Position numbers and translations under genes: made by a program
Assembly (NCBI RefSeq): GCF_947366995.1
Contig: NZ_CANBCC010000006.1
Location: forward strand, 28,208-92,207
Source of the DNA: an uncultured Aquabacterium sp.
GTDB lineage: Bacteria > Pseudomonadota > Gammaproteobacteria > Burkholderiales > Burkholderiaceae_C
Reading direction: 5' to 3'
DNA length: 64,000 nucleotides
Shown: positions 20,705 through 30,935 of the stretch, one piece after another
Numbering within the stretch: the stretch's first letter is position 1
How the letters are laid out: each line of letters starts with the position of its first letter
The notes under the pieces: model-generated
The model's input: only the letters and a program-made list of their open reading frames with translations
Database searches by the model: none
What the model was told of the DNA's origin: nothing

Positions 20705-23700
20705 ATGGACAACCTGCACGAAGACGCCCCGCTTGCCTCGGATGACCTGAGTGCCCTGGCCTGGGTGCATGAGGAGCTCCGCAAGTCGCTGGATGCGGCG
20801 CACAAGGCGCTGCACCGTGTGCTGAAGGATTCGGCTGCCGCGGGGCTGTCCGACCTCGACGCGCTCGACCCGGCTGTGCTGCGCACGGCGCGCCAGCAGA
20901 TTCACCAGGGCGTCGGGGCGCTGGAGCTGGCCGGGCTGTCCGCGGGCGCCACGCTACTGCGCGCCAGCGAGGCGGTGGTGCAGAAGTTCGTGAACCGGCC
21001 GCAGGCCATCACCGAAGACGCGGTGCGCGACGTTGAAAAGGGCTCGTTCGCCCTGCTGGACTACATCGGCCGCAAGCTGGCGGGCAAGCCCGTGTCGGCG
21101 CTGGCGCTGTTCCCGCAATACGAGGCGCTGGCCACCCGGGCGGGCGGGCCGCTGCCGCGGCCGACCGATCTGTGGAGCCAGGACTGGCCCACGGTGTCCC
21201 TCGAAGCGCCGCTGGCGCCGCCGGACGACGTGTCGCCGCGCCAGGCCGATCAGGTCACCATCGGCGACTTCGAGATGGGGTTGCTGTCGCTGCTCAAGCG
21301 TAACCAGCCGGCCGACGCTGTGGCCCTGGCTGAACTCTGCACGGCACTGGCCAGCGGAGCCGCCGAGCGCCATGCCCACCGGGAGTCTGCCACCTGGCTG
21401 TTGGCGAGCGGCTTTCTCGAAGGCGTGGCCGAGCAGCATGTGCCCTTGAACGTGCATGCCAAACGGGTGCTGTCCTCGCTGCTGAGCCAGCTGCGTAGCC
21501 TTGCAAAGGGGCAGGGCGTGCCGTCGGACCGGCTGGCCAGCGAATTGCTGTTCTTCTGTGCCCAGGCGGGGCAGGCGCCAGCGTCCCCGCGTTCGGTGCT
21601 GGCCCGCGTGCGCCAGACCTTCGGGCTGGAGCGCCACCAGCCGGTCGATCTGCAAGCGTCGCCGTTGGGCCGCTTCGATCCGTCCTGGATTGCACAGGCC
21701 ACCAAGCGTGTGGCCGGTGCCAAGGATGGCTGGTCGGCCGTGGCAGCCGGCGAGATGCTGCGCATGGCGGGTCTCAACGAGCAGTTCTCGTTGGTCGGGG
21801 ATTCGCTGCGTCGTCTTTTCCCGAGCGGCGACCGCCTGGCAGATGCCCTGGTCGATGCCGTGCAGCGCACGGTGCACTCGGCGCAGTCGCCCGAGCCCAG
21901 TCTGGCCATGGAAGTGGCCACCAGCCTGCTGTACCTGGAGGCGGCGCTGGAGGATGGCGAATTCGAGCATCCGGAGCAGGTACAGCGTGTGAGCCGCATG
22001 GCCGAGCGCATCCGCCATGTCAATGCGGGCCAGCCAGCCGAGCCTCTGGAGGGCTGGATGGAGGACCTGTATCGTCGGGTCTCCGATCGCCAGACCATGG
22101 GCAGCGTGGTGCAGGAGTTGCGCAGCACGCTGGGCGAGTGCGAGAAGCACATTGATGCCTTCTTCCGCGCCCCGGAGGACCGCACGCCGCTGGTCAACGT
22201 GCCGTCGCAGCTTCAGTCCATGCGAGGCGTGCTCGCCGTGCTGGGGCTGGATCAGGCCTCGCAGGCCGTCGTGCGCATGCGCGGCGACGTCGAACACCTG
22301 CTGCAACCCGACGCCGACCTGGATGAGGCGGCCCGTCAGGGCGTGTTCGACCGTCTGGCGAGCAACCTGGGCGCGCTCGGCTTTCTGATCGACATGATGG
22401 GCGTGCAGCCTGGGCTGGCCAAGAGCCTGTTCTCGCTGGACGAGGACTCGGGCGTGCTGTCACCGCTGATGGGCCGCGAGAAGAAGGGCCTGGGCGTGCA
22501 GCAGGAGGATCCGGTCGAAGCCGCGGCCCAGCATGTCGAGCAGGTGCACCGCGAGGAAGCCCAGGCGGTCGCCGAGGAAGTGGCGCAGGCGCTGGCACAG
22601 CCGGATGCGCCGATTGAAGACGTGAGCGAGCAACTGCAGAAGCTGGCCGAGACGCCGCACCTGCAGGTGCAGAGCGAGCTGGCCGACAACCTGGCTGCGG
22701 CACAGGCCGCGCTGGCCGAGGCGCAGGCACAGTCCGACGGCGCCGCGCTGGAGGCCGCGCGGGAGCAGGTGGCCCAGGTTCTGTCCGACCTGACGCCCGC
22801 CGAGCCGGAACTGGTCGAGCCCGAGGCGCCCGCCTTCCCGCCGCAGGCACCGCTGGCGCCCACGCCGGTGGCGGCTCCCCAGGCCACGGGCCTGGAAGAA
22901 GACGACGAGATGCGCGGCATCTTCCTGGAAGAGGCCGCCGAGGTCATTGCCGAAGCCAGACAGGCGTTGAGCGCCCTCCGGGACAACGCCGCCGATGTGC
23001 AGGCCATGACGGGCGTGCGCCGGGCGTTCCACACCCTCAAGGGCAGCTCGCGCATGGTCGGGCTGAAGGTGTACGGCGAGGCCGCGTGGGCTTGCGAGCA
23101 ACTCTACAACGCGGCGCTCGCGGCCCAGGAACCGGCGAGCGCCGACCTGCTGGGCCTGAGCGACGAACTGTTCGACCACTTTGCCGCCTGGACCGACGCG
23201 ATCGCCCGCCACAACGATGCCGCCTGGCAGGCCGAACCCGTGATCGCGGCGGCCGATGCGCTGCGCCTTCGCGGCGAGCGCATCGGGCTGATGACCCAGT
23301 CCGAGTCCGAGGTCGTGCCCGAGCTTGAGCTCGAGCACGACCCGGAGCCGGAGCCTGCTGCGGATCCGGGCCCACTGCCGTCACTGGATCTGGCACTTGA
23401 CCTGTCTGTGGTCGACCCGCTGCCGACGGTTGACGCCCCTGCCGACGTGCCCGTGCTCAATTGGGCCACGGACGAGGTGGTGAGCGAGGCCCTGGCCCGG
23501 CTGGCCGACGAGGGCCGCCTGCCTGGTGCACAGGACGCCATGGCGCCCGTCGCGCTGCTGGATGAGCCGGTTCCGGCCTCGCCCGAAGCCCTGGCGCATG
23601 CCCCGTTCGATTTCGAGCAGACCCTGCCTGGCGAAGACCTGACACTGGCTTCGGCGCCCGACACGCTGCCTCAGGCCGACTCGGGCGTGCCGGACGAGAC

Positions 23701-26700
23701 CGTGATCGAGCGCCTGAGCCTCGATCTCGACATGCGGGAGGACGATGGCCTGGGGGAGTTTCCCCCGGTGCCCGGGACCGACGCGGTTGACGCGGCACCG
23801 ACGCTCGAGTCCATCCCGGAGTCGCTCGACATCCCTCTGGATGACGAGACCACGGCGTCGGGAACCGAGGCCGGGGACGCGTTGCCCATGCCTGAGATGC
23901 ATTTGCTCGAGCCCTCGGACTTTGGTGACCTGTCGGAGGCCGCTGCCACGCAGCCGGACACCCTCCCGCCCGTGGAGGGCCCCGTGGAGTCGGATGTTGT
24001 GGCTCAGGCGGAAGTGCAGTCCGAGCCCGAGCCGGAAGCATCTGACGAGCAAGTGAAGGTGGTGGGGCCGCTGCGCATCAGCATCCCGCTGTTCAACATC
24101 TACCTCAACGAGGCAGACGAACAATCGCGCCGCTTGTGCACGCAACTCGGTGAATGGGCGCTCGAATTGCATCACCCCGTCAGCGACGACACCATCGCCC
24201 TCGCGCATTCCCTGGCGGGCAATTCGGCCACCGTGGGCTACACCGGGCTGTCCCAGCTGGCCCGCCTGCTGGAGCACGCGCTGATGCGCTCACAGGCGCT
24301 CGGCCCGGGCGACACCGATGCGGCCACGCTCTTCAACGAGGCGGCTGACGAGATCCGGCGCTTGCTGCACCAGTTCGCGGCCGGTTTCCTCAAGAGCCCG
24401 GACCCGGACCTGCTGGCCCGCCTGGCCGATTACGATCAGGCCGCGTCGCAGCAGCTCGAGGCGCGCAGCCTGCGCGGCGATCCCATCGAGTCGGGCGACG
24501 ACGACCTGGCGGCGCCTTCCGGCCGTGGTCACCTGCGGCTGGTGCATTCCGCCGATGAGCCAATCGCCACCGAGGTGGACGACACGGTCGCCGATGCCGA
24601 GGAGCCCAGCACGACGCCCCAGCCCTTGATGCCGCTGGACGAGCCGATGACGGAGACGGAGACGCAGGTCGGGATCGACATCGACCTTGATCTCGGCGAG
24701 CTCAACGAAGTCCAGGAAGCGCCTGCACTGGATGCTGCCGAAGCCGAAGCAGCGACCGCCAGTGACGCGCCCGCCACCAACGATGCGCCCGTTGACACGA
24801 TCACACCGGATGCCATGGCCCAGCCCGACGAGGTGATCGAGCTCGACGCGGCAGCCCCGGGCTACACGCAGCCCGCGCCCCTGGGCGTGCCCGAGTTCCG
24901 CGCGCTGGATGAGGTGCCCGTGCCTCAGCCAGGGCAGCTCCCTCCGTCTGCCGCCGCGCTCTCCAGCCAGGCCGACTGGGATGACGAGGCCGACGTCGAT
25001 GCGGAAGACCACGTCGACCCGGACCTGTTCCCCATTTTCGAGGAAGAGGCACAAGAGCTGCTGCCCCAGCTGGCCAACCAGATCCGCCAGTGGCTGGACA
25101 TGCCCGAGAACCCGGCAGCCGCCACTGCGTGCATGCGCACGCTCCACACTTTCAAGGGCGGCGCGCGCCTCGCGGGGGCCATGCGCCTCGGCGAACTCGC
25201 GCATCGGCTGGAGTCGCGCATCGAGCGCCTGCTGGCAGCCGAATCCGTCCAGCATGACGACGTCGCGCCGCTGGAGTCGCGTGTGGATCGCCTTGTGGAG
25301 TTGTTCGAAGGGCTGCGCCACAAGGAGTCGCAGGACCTGGTGCCGCCCTGGCCGGAGGCCTCCCCCGAGCCGTTCGCTGAGCCCGTGTCACCCGAACCGG
25401 TGGGCGACGGCGCGACCGAGCAGTCTCCGGACATGGATGCATCGCCGCATCCCGCGGCAGATGAGCCCGAAGGCGGACGACCTCGCACGGCGGACGGCGT
25501 GCCTCCCGGGGCCACGTCGGAAGAGCCAGGGGCATCGCTTCCCGAAACGGGCCAGGGCATCGACTGGACGCAACTGGATCGACCGGCCTCGGCGCCCGCC
25601 GTGCGCACGGCGCGTGACGCACCAGCCCAGCCTTCCCAGGCTGCGGTGCGCGTACGCCCCCAGCTGCTCGACCGCCTGGTGAACCACGCTGGCGAGGTGT
25701 CGATCACCCGCACCCGTTTGCAGTCGCAGGTGGGTCAGATCCGCGGGTCGCTGACCGATCTGACGGACAACCTGGATCGTCTGCGTCAGCAGCTGCGGGA
25801 CATCGAGCTGCAGGCCGAGACCCAGCTGAGCACCCGCATGGAAGCCGCCCGTGCGGCCGCCCAGAATTTCGATCCGCTCGAATTCGACCGCTACACCCGC
25901 TTCCAGGAGCTGACGCGGATGATGGCCGAGTCGGTCAACGACGTGGCCACGGTGCAGCGCACATTGCAGCGCAACCTCGAAACCGCAGAAGACCAGCTCG
26001 CCGCCCAGGCCCGCCTCACGCGCGACCTGCAAGACGACCTGCTGCGTACCCGCATGGTCGAGTTCGACAGCCTGTCCGATCGCCTCTACCGTGTCGTGCG
26101 GCAGGCGGCCAAGGAAACCGGCAAGCAGGTGCGCCTGGACGTGGTGGGCGGGCAGACCGAAGTCGACCGCGGCGTGCTGGAGCGCATGACCGGCGCATTC
26201 GAGCACCTGCTGCGCAACTGCATCACCCATGGCATCGAATCGCCGGAACAGCGTCAGGCTGCAGGCAAGGACGCCAGCGGCCAGATTACCGTGGCACTCA
26301 AGCAGGAAGGCAACGAAGTTGTCATCTCCTTCCGGGATGACGGCGCTGGACTCGACCTCCAGCGCATCGCCGCCCGGGCACGCGCGTCGGGGCTACTCGC
26401 CGCCGATGCCGAGCCCACCGAGGCCGAGTTGGCCCAGCTGATCTTCACGCCTGGGTTCTCGACAGCCGAGGTGGTGACGGAGCTGGCCGGCCGCGGGATC
26501 GGCATGGACGTGGTGCGATCGGAAGTCAACGCGATGGGCGGCCGCATTGAGACCGCTTCGGCCGCGGGCCAGGGCACGAGCTTCACGCTGGTGCTGCCCC
26601 TGACGACGGCCGTCACGAAGGTGGTGATGCTGCGCTTCGGCACGGCCACCGTGGCGGTGCCCACGCACCTGATCGAGATCGTGCGCCGCGCCCGACCGCA

Positions 26701-27526
26701 GGAAGTCGAGCAGGCCTACCGCGAGGGCCGCTTCCCCTTCGGCGACCACGTGCTGCCGTTCTACTGGCTGGGGGCCCTGCTGAGCGCGTCGCCACGGGGC
26801 AGCGAGGGCGGCCGCAGCCTGCCGGTGGTGGTGGTGCGCTCGGCGCAGCAGCGCGTGGCCCTGCACGTCGACGAAGTGCTGGGCAACCAGGAAGTGGTCG
26901 TGAAGCACCTCGGCCCCCAGCTGTCGCGCCTGCCCGGTCTGGCCGGCATGACGCTGCTGGCCTCCGGCGCCGTCTCGCTCATCTACAACCCGGTGGCCCT
27001 GGCCACGGTGTACGGCGATGCTGCGCGGGCGGCCACGGCGGCGTCGCTGCAGGCGCTGGGCGCATCGCCACAAGGCTGGCTGTCGCATGCCGCGCCGTCG
27101 ACCACGGTCGACCCTGATGTGCCCCCGGCGGCGTCCGAGACGGAGGCGCCGCTGGTGCTGGTGGTGGACGACTCGCTCACGGTGCGCAAGGTCACGCAGC
27201 GCCTGCTGGTGCGCGAAGGCTACCGCGTCATTCTGGCCAAGGACGGCCTGGAAGCCCTGGAGCGCCTCGCCCAGGAACGCCCGACCGTCGTCCTGTCCGA
27301 CATCGAGATGCCGCGCATGGACGGTTTCGACCTCCTGCGCAACGTCCGCGCCGACGGGCAGCTGGCCGATCTGCCGGTCATCATGATCACCTCCCGGATC
27401 GCGCAGAAGCACCGCGATGTCGCGATGGAGCTCGGCGCGAACCATTACCTTGGCAAGCCGTATGGCGAAGAAGAGCTGCTGGCGCTGGTTGCGCGTTATG
27501 CTCTGAAGCGACCGGAGCTGGTCTGA
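20705..27526 (+). CDS. pilL: Hybrid chemosensory histidine kinase ChpA/PilL, 2273 aa, several Hpt domains plus CheA core plus receiver
   Basis: Hpt-like motifs FHTLKGSSRM, AHSLAGNSATV, LHTFKGGARL; CheA-type HATPase NCITHGIESPEQR...FSTAEVVTELAGRGIGMDVVRSEV; CheW-like domain; C-terminal receiver VLVVDDSLTVRKVTQRLLVREGYRV. Confidence 0.94.
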   Translation: MDNLHEDAPLASDDLSALAWVHEELRKSLDAAHKALHRVLKDSAAAGLSDLDALDPAVLRTARQQIHQGVGALELAGLSAGATLLRASEAVVQKFVNRPQAITEDAVRDVEKGSFALLDYIGRKLAGKPVSALALFPQYEALATRAGGPLPRPTDLWSQDWPTVSLEAPLAPPDDVSPRQADQVTIGDFEMGLLSLLKRNQPADAVALAELCTALASGAAERHAHRESATWLLASGFLEGVAEQHVPLNVHAKRVLSSLLSQLRSLAKGQGVPSDRLASELLFFCAQAGQAPASPRSVLARVRQTFGLERHQPVDLQASPLGRFDPSWIAQATKRVAGAKDGWSAVAAGEMLRMAGLNEQFSLVGDSLRRLFPSGDRLADALVDAVQRTVHSAQSPEPSLAMEVATSLLYLEAALEDGEFEHPEQVQRVSRMAERIRHVNAGQPAEPLEGWMEDLYRRVSDRQTMGSVVQELRSTLGECEKHIDAFFRAPEDRTPLVNVPSQLQSMRGVLAVLGLDQASQAVVRMRGDVEHLLQPDADLDEAARQGVFDRLASNLGALGFLIDMMGVQPGLAKSLFSLDEDSGVLSPLMGREKKGLGVQQEDPVEAAAQHVEQVHREEAQAVAEEVAQALAQPDAPIEDVSEQLQKLAETPHLQVQSELADNLAAAQAALAEAQAQSDGAALEAAREQVAQVLSDLTPAEPELVEPEAPAFPPQAPLAPTPVAAPQATGLEEDDEMRGIFLEEAAEVIAEARQALSALRDNAADVQAMTGVRRAFHTLKGSSRMVGLKVYGEAAWACEQLYNAALAAQEPASADLLGLSDELFDHFAAWTDAIARHNDAAWQAEPVIAAADALRLRGERIGLMTQSESEVVPELELEHDPEPEPAADPGPLPSLDLALDLSVVDPLPTVDAPADVPVLNWATDEVVSEALARLADEGRLPGAQDAMAPVALLDEPVPASPEALAHAPFDFEQTLPGEDLTLASAPDTLPQADSGVPDETVIERLSLDLDMREDDGLGEFPPVPGTDAVDAAPTLESIPESLDIPLDDETTASGTEAGDALPMPEMHLLEPSDFGDLSEAAATQPDTLPPVEGPVESDVVAQAEVQSEPEPEASDEQVKVVGPLRISIPLFNIYLNEADEQSRRLCTQLGEWALELHHPVSDDTIALAHSLAGNSATVGYTGLSQLARLLEHALMRSQALGPGDTDAATLFNEAADEIRRLLHQFAAGFLKSPDPDLLARLADYDQAASQQLEARSLRGDPIESGDDDLAAPSGRGHLRLVHSADEPIATEVDDTVADAEEPSTTPQPLMPLDEPMTETETQVGIDIDLDLGELNEVQEAPALDAAEAEAATASDAPATNDAPVDTITPDAMAQPDEVIELDAAAPGYTQPAPLGVPEFRALDEVPVPQPGQLPPSAAALSSQADWDDEADVDAEDHVDPDLFPIFEEEAQELLPQLANQIRQWLDMPENPAAATACMRTLHTFKGGARLAGAMRLGELAHRLESRIERLLAAESVQHDDVAPLESRVDRLVELFEGLRHKESQDLVPPWPEASPEPFAEPVSPEPVGDGATEQSPDMDASPHPAADEPEGGRPRTADGVPPGATSEEPGASLPETGQGIDWTQLDRPASAPAVRTARDAPAQPSQAAVRVRPQLLDRLVNHAGEVSITRTRLQSQVGQIRGSLTDLTDNLDRLRQQLRDIELQAETQLSTRMEAARAAAQNFDPLEFDRYTRFQELTRMMAESVNDVATVQRTLQRNLETAEDQLAAQARLTRDLQDDLLRTRMVEFDSLSDRLYRVVRQAAKETGKQVRLDVVGGQTEVDRGVLERMTGAFEHLLRNCITHGIESPEQRQAAGKDASGQITVALKQEGNEVVISFRDDGAGLDLQRIAARARASGLLAADAEPTEAELAQLIFTPGFSTAEVVTELAGRGIGMDVVRSEVNAMGGRIETASAAGQGTSFTLVLPLTTAVTKVVMLRFGTATVAVPTHLIEIVRRARPQEVEQAYREGRFPFGDHVLPFYWLGALLSASPRGSEGGRSLPVVVVRSAQQRVALHVDEVLGNQEVVVKHLGPQLSRLPGLAGMTLLASGAVSLIYNPVALATVYGDAARAATAASLQALGASPQGWLSHAAPSTTVDPDVPPAASETEAPLVLVVDDSLTVRKVTQRLLVREGYRVILAKDGLEALERLAQERPTVVLSDIEMPRMDGFDLLRNVRADGQLADLPVIMITSRIAQKHRDVAMELGANHYLGKPYGEEELLALVARYALKRPELV

Positions 27527-27537
27527 CTGCCCACTTT

Positions 27538-28656
27538 GTGAACGCCTCTCACCGTCCCTCTCACCCCGCCCCGGCGCCCTTCTCGTCGGGGGAGCCGCTG
27601 GCAGACGACGCGATCTCGCACCTGGCCTCCCTCACGGCCCAGCGCGATCGCGAGTTGCTGGACGTCTCCCTCGCACAAGGGGTGCTGGAGTTGCTGGGGG
27701 CCGCGAGTGTGGGGGTGTACCGCCTCGTGGGGCCGGAAGAGGAAGCGCGGCACTGGCTGTGCAGCGGCCTGGCTCGGCGCGGTCAGCTCACCGTGAGCGA
27801 TCCGGTGTGGGCCGACATGGACGCCTTGCCGAGCGAAAGCCATTTCCCCTTGCGGCAACAGGCGGTGGGCAATCGGGCCATCGCCCAGGCCGAGTTGCCT
27901 GCGTCGGCCGGCCCGGAAACCGAAGGGCGATTCGTCTGCGTGCTGCCCCTGCTGGTCGAAATCGGCTCGCCCGGGGTGCTCGAAGTGCGTTCGGAGCGCC
28001 CGCTCACCCCGGCCGCGCTGCGCCCGATTCAGACGCTGCTGCGCGTGTTCGCCAATTTCCAGAGCCTGCTGGAGTCCAGCCAGCGCGATGCCCTGACCGG
28101 CCTGCTGAACCGCCAGACCTTCGACGCCACCTTTCTGCGGGCCTCGATGCCTTCCGAGCGGGGTGGCGTGCCAGTCGAGCCTGAGCGCCGCGTGGGCGGC
28201 ACCACCGGCTACTGGCTTGGCGTCATCGACATTGACCATTTCAAGAAAGTCAACGACGGCTACGGCCACCTGATCGGTGACGAGGTGCTGGTGCTGCTGG
28301 CCCGCATCATGCGTCAAACCTTTCGCCACTCCGACCGGCTCTACCGCTTCGGCGGTGAAGAGTTCGTGGTGTTGCTGCGCGGCGGCACCGAGGCCGATGC
28401 CTTCGGCGCCTTCGAGCGTTTCCGCGAACTGGTCGAGGGTTACGCCTTCCCGCAGGTTGGCCGGGTCACGGTCAGCATCGGTTTCACCGAGGTGCAACTG
28501 CAGGACACGCCCAACGCCGCGTTCTCGCGCGCCGACCAGTCGGTCTATCTCGCCAAGCACCAGGGGCGCAACCGGGTAGTGGGCTTCGAGTCGCTGGTGC
28601 GCTCGGGCCTGCTGACGGACAACGGGCAGCACATCGGCGACGTCGAGCTGTTCTGA
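27538..28656 (+). CDS. Diguanylate cyclase, GAF-like N-terminus plus GGDEF domain
   Basis: RDALTGLLNRQTFDATF...DIDHFKKVNDGYGHLIGDEVL...RHSDRLYRFGGEEFVVLLRG: catalytic GGEEF and an RxxD I-site five residues upstream. Confidence 0.92.
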   Translation: MNASHRPSHPAPAPFSSGEPLADDAISHLASLTAQRDRELLDVSLAQGVLELLGAASVGVYRLVGPEEEARHWLCSGLARRGQLTVSDPVWADMDALPSESHFPLRQQAVGNRAIAQAELPASAGPETEGRFVCVLPLLVEIGSPGVLEVRSERPLTPAALRPIQTLLRVFANFQSLLESSQRDALTGLLNRQTFDATFLRASMPSERGGVPVEPERRVGGTTGYWLGVIDIDHFKKVNDGYGHLIGDEVLVLLARIMRQTFRHSDRLYRFGGEEFVVLLRGGTEADAFGAFERFRELVEGYAFPQVGRVTVSIGFTEVQLQDTPNAAFSRADQSVYLAKHQGRNRVVGFESLVRSGLLTDNGQHIGDVELF

Positions 28657-28683
28657 CCGGCCACGGCTGCCTGTGCGCCGGGC

Positions 28684-30243
28684 TCACTTCGCGCGTTTGC
28701 GCGCCGGGGTCTTGCGGGCGCCGGCGCGGCCGGGCTCCGTTCCTTCCTTCACCACCGCGTAACGCGCCAGCGTCTCGGCACGAGCTTCGTCATGCTGCAC
28801 GATGGGGTGCGGGTAGTCGCGTCCCAGCACCACGTCCTGGGCAGCGGCCAGATCGGCCGGGCGCGCCAGCCACGGGGCGTGCAGGGCTGCGTCCGGGAGG
28901 GCGGCCAGCTCGGGCACGTAGCGGCGGATGAAGCGCGCCTGCGGATCGAACTTCTCGCTCTGGCTGATGGGGTTGAAGATGCGGAAGTAGGGCTGGGCGT
29001 CGCAGCCGGTGGAGGCCGCCCATTGCCAGCCGCCGTTGTTGGCTGCCAGGTCGAAATCCAGCAGCTTCTCGGCAAAGTAAGCTTCGCCGCGCCGCCAGTC
29101 GATGCCCAGGTCCTTGACGAGGAAACTGGCCGTCACCATCCGCAGGCGGTTGTGCATGTAGCCCGTCTGGTTGAGTTGGCGCATGGCCGCGTCCACCAGC
29201 GGGTAGCCCGTGCGGCCGCCGCACCAGGCCTGAAAGTGGGCTTCTGCCTTCGCCCCGTGCGCCCACTTGATGCGGTCGTACTCGCGCTTGTAGGCATGGC
29301 CGACCACATGCGGGTGGTGGTGCAGGATCTGGTGATAGAAATCGCGCCAGATCAGTTCCGACAGCCACGTCTGCGCGCCAGCCGAGCCGGCCTGCATGCG
29401 CTCCCAGGCCAGGCCCGCGAGCTGCCGGACCGACACGGTGCCGAAGCGCAGGTGGGTCGACAGGTAGCTCGGGCCCTTGACGCCGGGGAAGTCGCGCGTC
29501 TCGTCGTAGCGGTCGATGCGGCTCAGGAAGTCGTCGAGCAGGGCCTGGGCACCGCTCATGCCGGGCGGCACCTTGAGCTCGCCCGGGTCTTCGAAGCCGA
29601 TCTCGCCCAGCGTGGGCACCCGGGGCGCGCCGATGGGGCTCACGGCCGGTGGGATCGGCGCCAGTCGCCCGGCATGGGGGGCGATGGGGTAGGGCTTGAC
29701 GTAGAACGGGTCGAGCTTCTTCAACCACGCGTTCTTGTACGGGGTGAAGACGCCATAAGGCGAATCGTTGCCCGTCAGAACCTCGTTGCGCTCGAAGACC
29801 ACGTGGTCCTTCGAGGTGTAGAGCGCCACCCCGAGGTCGCTGAGTTTGCCCCGCACGCGGGCATCGCGGGCCAGGGCGTCGGGCTCGTCGTCGTGGTTGG
29901 CGTACACCGCCTGTACGCCCAGCTGGGCCGCCAGCGCGGGAATGAGTTGCACCGGGTTGCCGTGGCGCACGATCAGCCCGGCGTGCTGTCCGCTTGTGGC
30001 CGCATGGGCGGGCAGTGCAGGCGCCGCCAGTCCGGCCAGTGCGGCATCCAGTTCCACCAGGCTCTCCCGGATGAAGGCGACCCGCCGATCCGCCCGGGGC
30101 AGCGGCGCCAGGATGGTGTCATCGAAGACAAAGACGCACCACACCTTGCGCGCTGCTTTCAGCGCATGAAACAGGGCGGCGTGGTCATGGCTGCGCAAAT
30201 CGCGGCGGAACCAGACGAGGGCGGACTCCAGGTGTTCACTCAT
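28684..30243 (-). CDS. phrB: Deoxyribodipyrimidine photolyase
   Basis: ALVWFRRDLRSHDHAALFHAL and C-terminal FAD region GRTGYPLVDAAMRQLNQTGYMHNRLRMVTASFLVKDLGIDWRRGEAYFAEKLLDFDLAANNGGWQWAASTGCDAQPYFRIFNP. Confidence 0.96.
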   Translation of the reverse strand: MSEHLESALVWFRRDLRSHDHAALFHALKAARKVWCVFVFDDTILAPLPRADRRVAFIRESLVELDAALAGLAAPALPAHAATSGQHAGLIVRHGNPVQLIPALAAQLGVQAVYANHDDEPDALARDARVRGKLSDLGVALYTSKDHVVFERNEVLTGNDSPYGVFTPYKNAWLKKLDPFYVKPYPIAPHAGRLAPIPPAVSPIGAPRVPTLGEIGFEDPGELKVPPGMSGAQALLDDFLSRIDRYDETRDFPGVKGPSYLSTHLRFGTVSVRQLAGLAWERMQAGSAGAQTWLSELIWRDFYHQILHHHPHVVGHAYKREYDRIKWAHGAKAEAHFQAWCGGRTGYPLVDAAMRQLNQTGYMHNRLRMVTASFLVKDLGIDWRRGEAYFAEKLLDFDLAANNGGWQWAASTGCDAQPYFRIFNPISQSEKFDPQARFIRRYVPELAALPDAALHAPWLARPADLAAAQDVVLGRDYPHPIVQHDEARAETLARYAVVKEGTEPGRAGARKTPARKRAK

Positions 30244-30347
30244 GAGACGGCGAGGGCGGCATGACGGATGCAGCACTGTGACACGCCGGCAGGCCCATTT
30301 CATCGACGATGGGGCACCGTGACCTCGGGACGACTAAAATCGCAAGC

Positions 30348-30935
30348 ATGTCTCAAGACCCCGCGCGCCAGATCGACCTGTCCAACCAGTTCCTCATTGC
30401 CATGCCCGGCATGATGGACGGGCATTTCGCCGGGGCGGTGGTGTACCTGTGCGAGCACACGGAGAAGGGCGCCCTCGGCCTGGTGATCAACCGGCCGATC
30501 GAGATCGATCTCCGCCACCTGTTCGAGAAGGTCGACCTCAACCTTGATCGCGATGACCTTGCGAGCACGCCGGTCTACTTCGGTGGCCCGGTGCAGACCG
30601 AACGCGGCTTCGTGCTGCATGAGAGCCTGGACGAGGAGGGCGGGCATTACAGCTCGACCATGAAGATCGCCGGAGGGCTGGAGATGACCACCTCGCGCGA
30701 CGTGCTCGAAGCCATATCCAACGGCGCCGGGCCGCGCAAGGTCTTCATCACGCTCGGCTACGCCGGTTGGAGCGCCGGACAACTGGAAGACGAGATCTCC
30801 CGAAACGGCTGGCTCACCGTGCCGGCCGACCCGGACATCATCTTCAACACCCCGGTGGAGGCGCGCTACGACCGCGCCCTGTCGCTGCTCGGGGTGGACC
30901 GTCACTTCCTGATGGGCGAGGCCGGGCACGCATGA
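30348..30935 (+). CDS. YqgE/AlgH family protein
   Basis: LSNQFLIAMPGMMDGHFAGAVVYLCEHTEKGALGLVINRPIEIDL...VYFGGPVQTERGFVLHE. Confidence 0.95.
   Translation: MSQDPARQIDLSNQFLIAMPGMMDGHFAGAVVYLCEHTEKGALGLVINRPIEIDLRHLFEKVDLNLDRDDLASTPVYFGGPVQTERGFVLHESLDEEGGHYSSTMKIAGGLEMTTSRDVLEAISNGAGPRKVFITLGYAGWSAGQLEDEISRNGWLTVPADPDIIFNTPVEARYDRALSLLGVDRHFLMGEAGHA

Noticed and set aside
17738-20905. 1055-aa minus-strand ORF
   Set aside because: Antisense to pilI/pilJ; His/Gln/Arg/Leu-rich translation with no recognisable domain.
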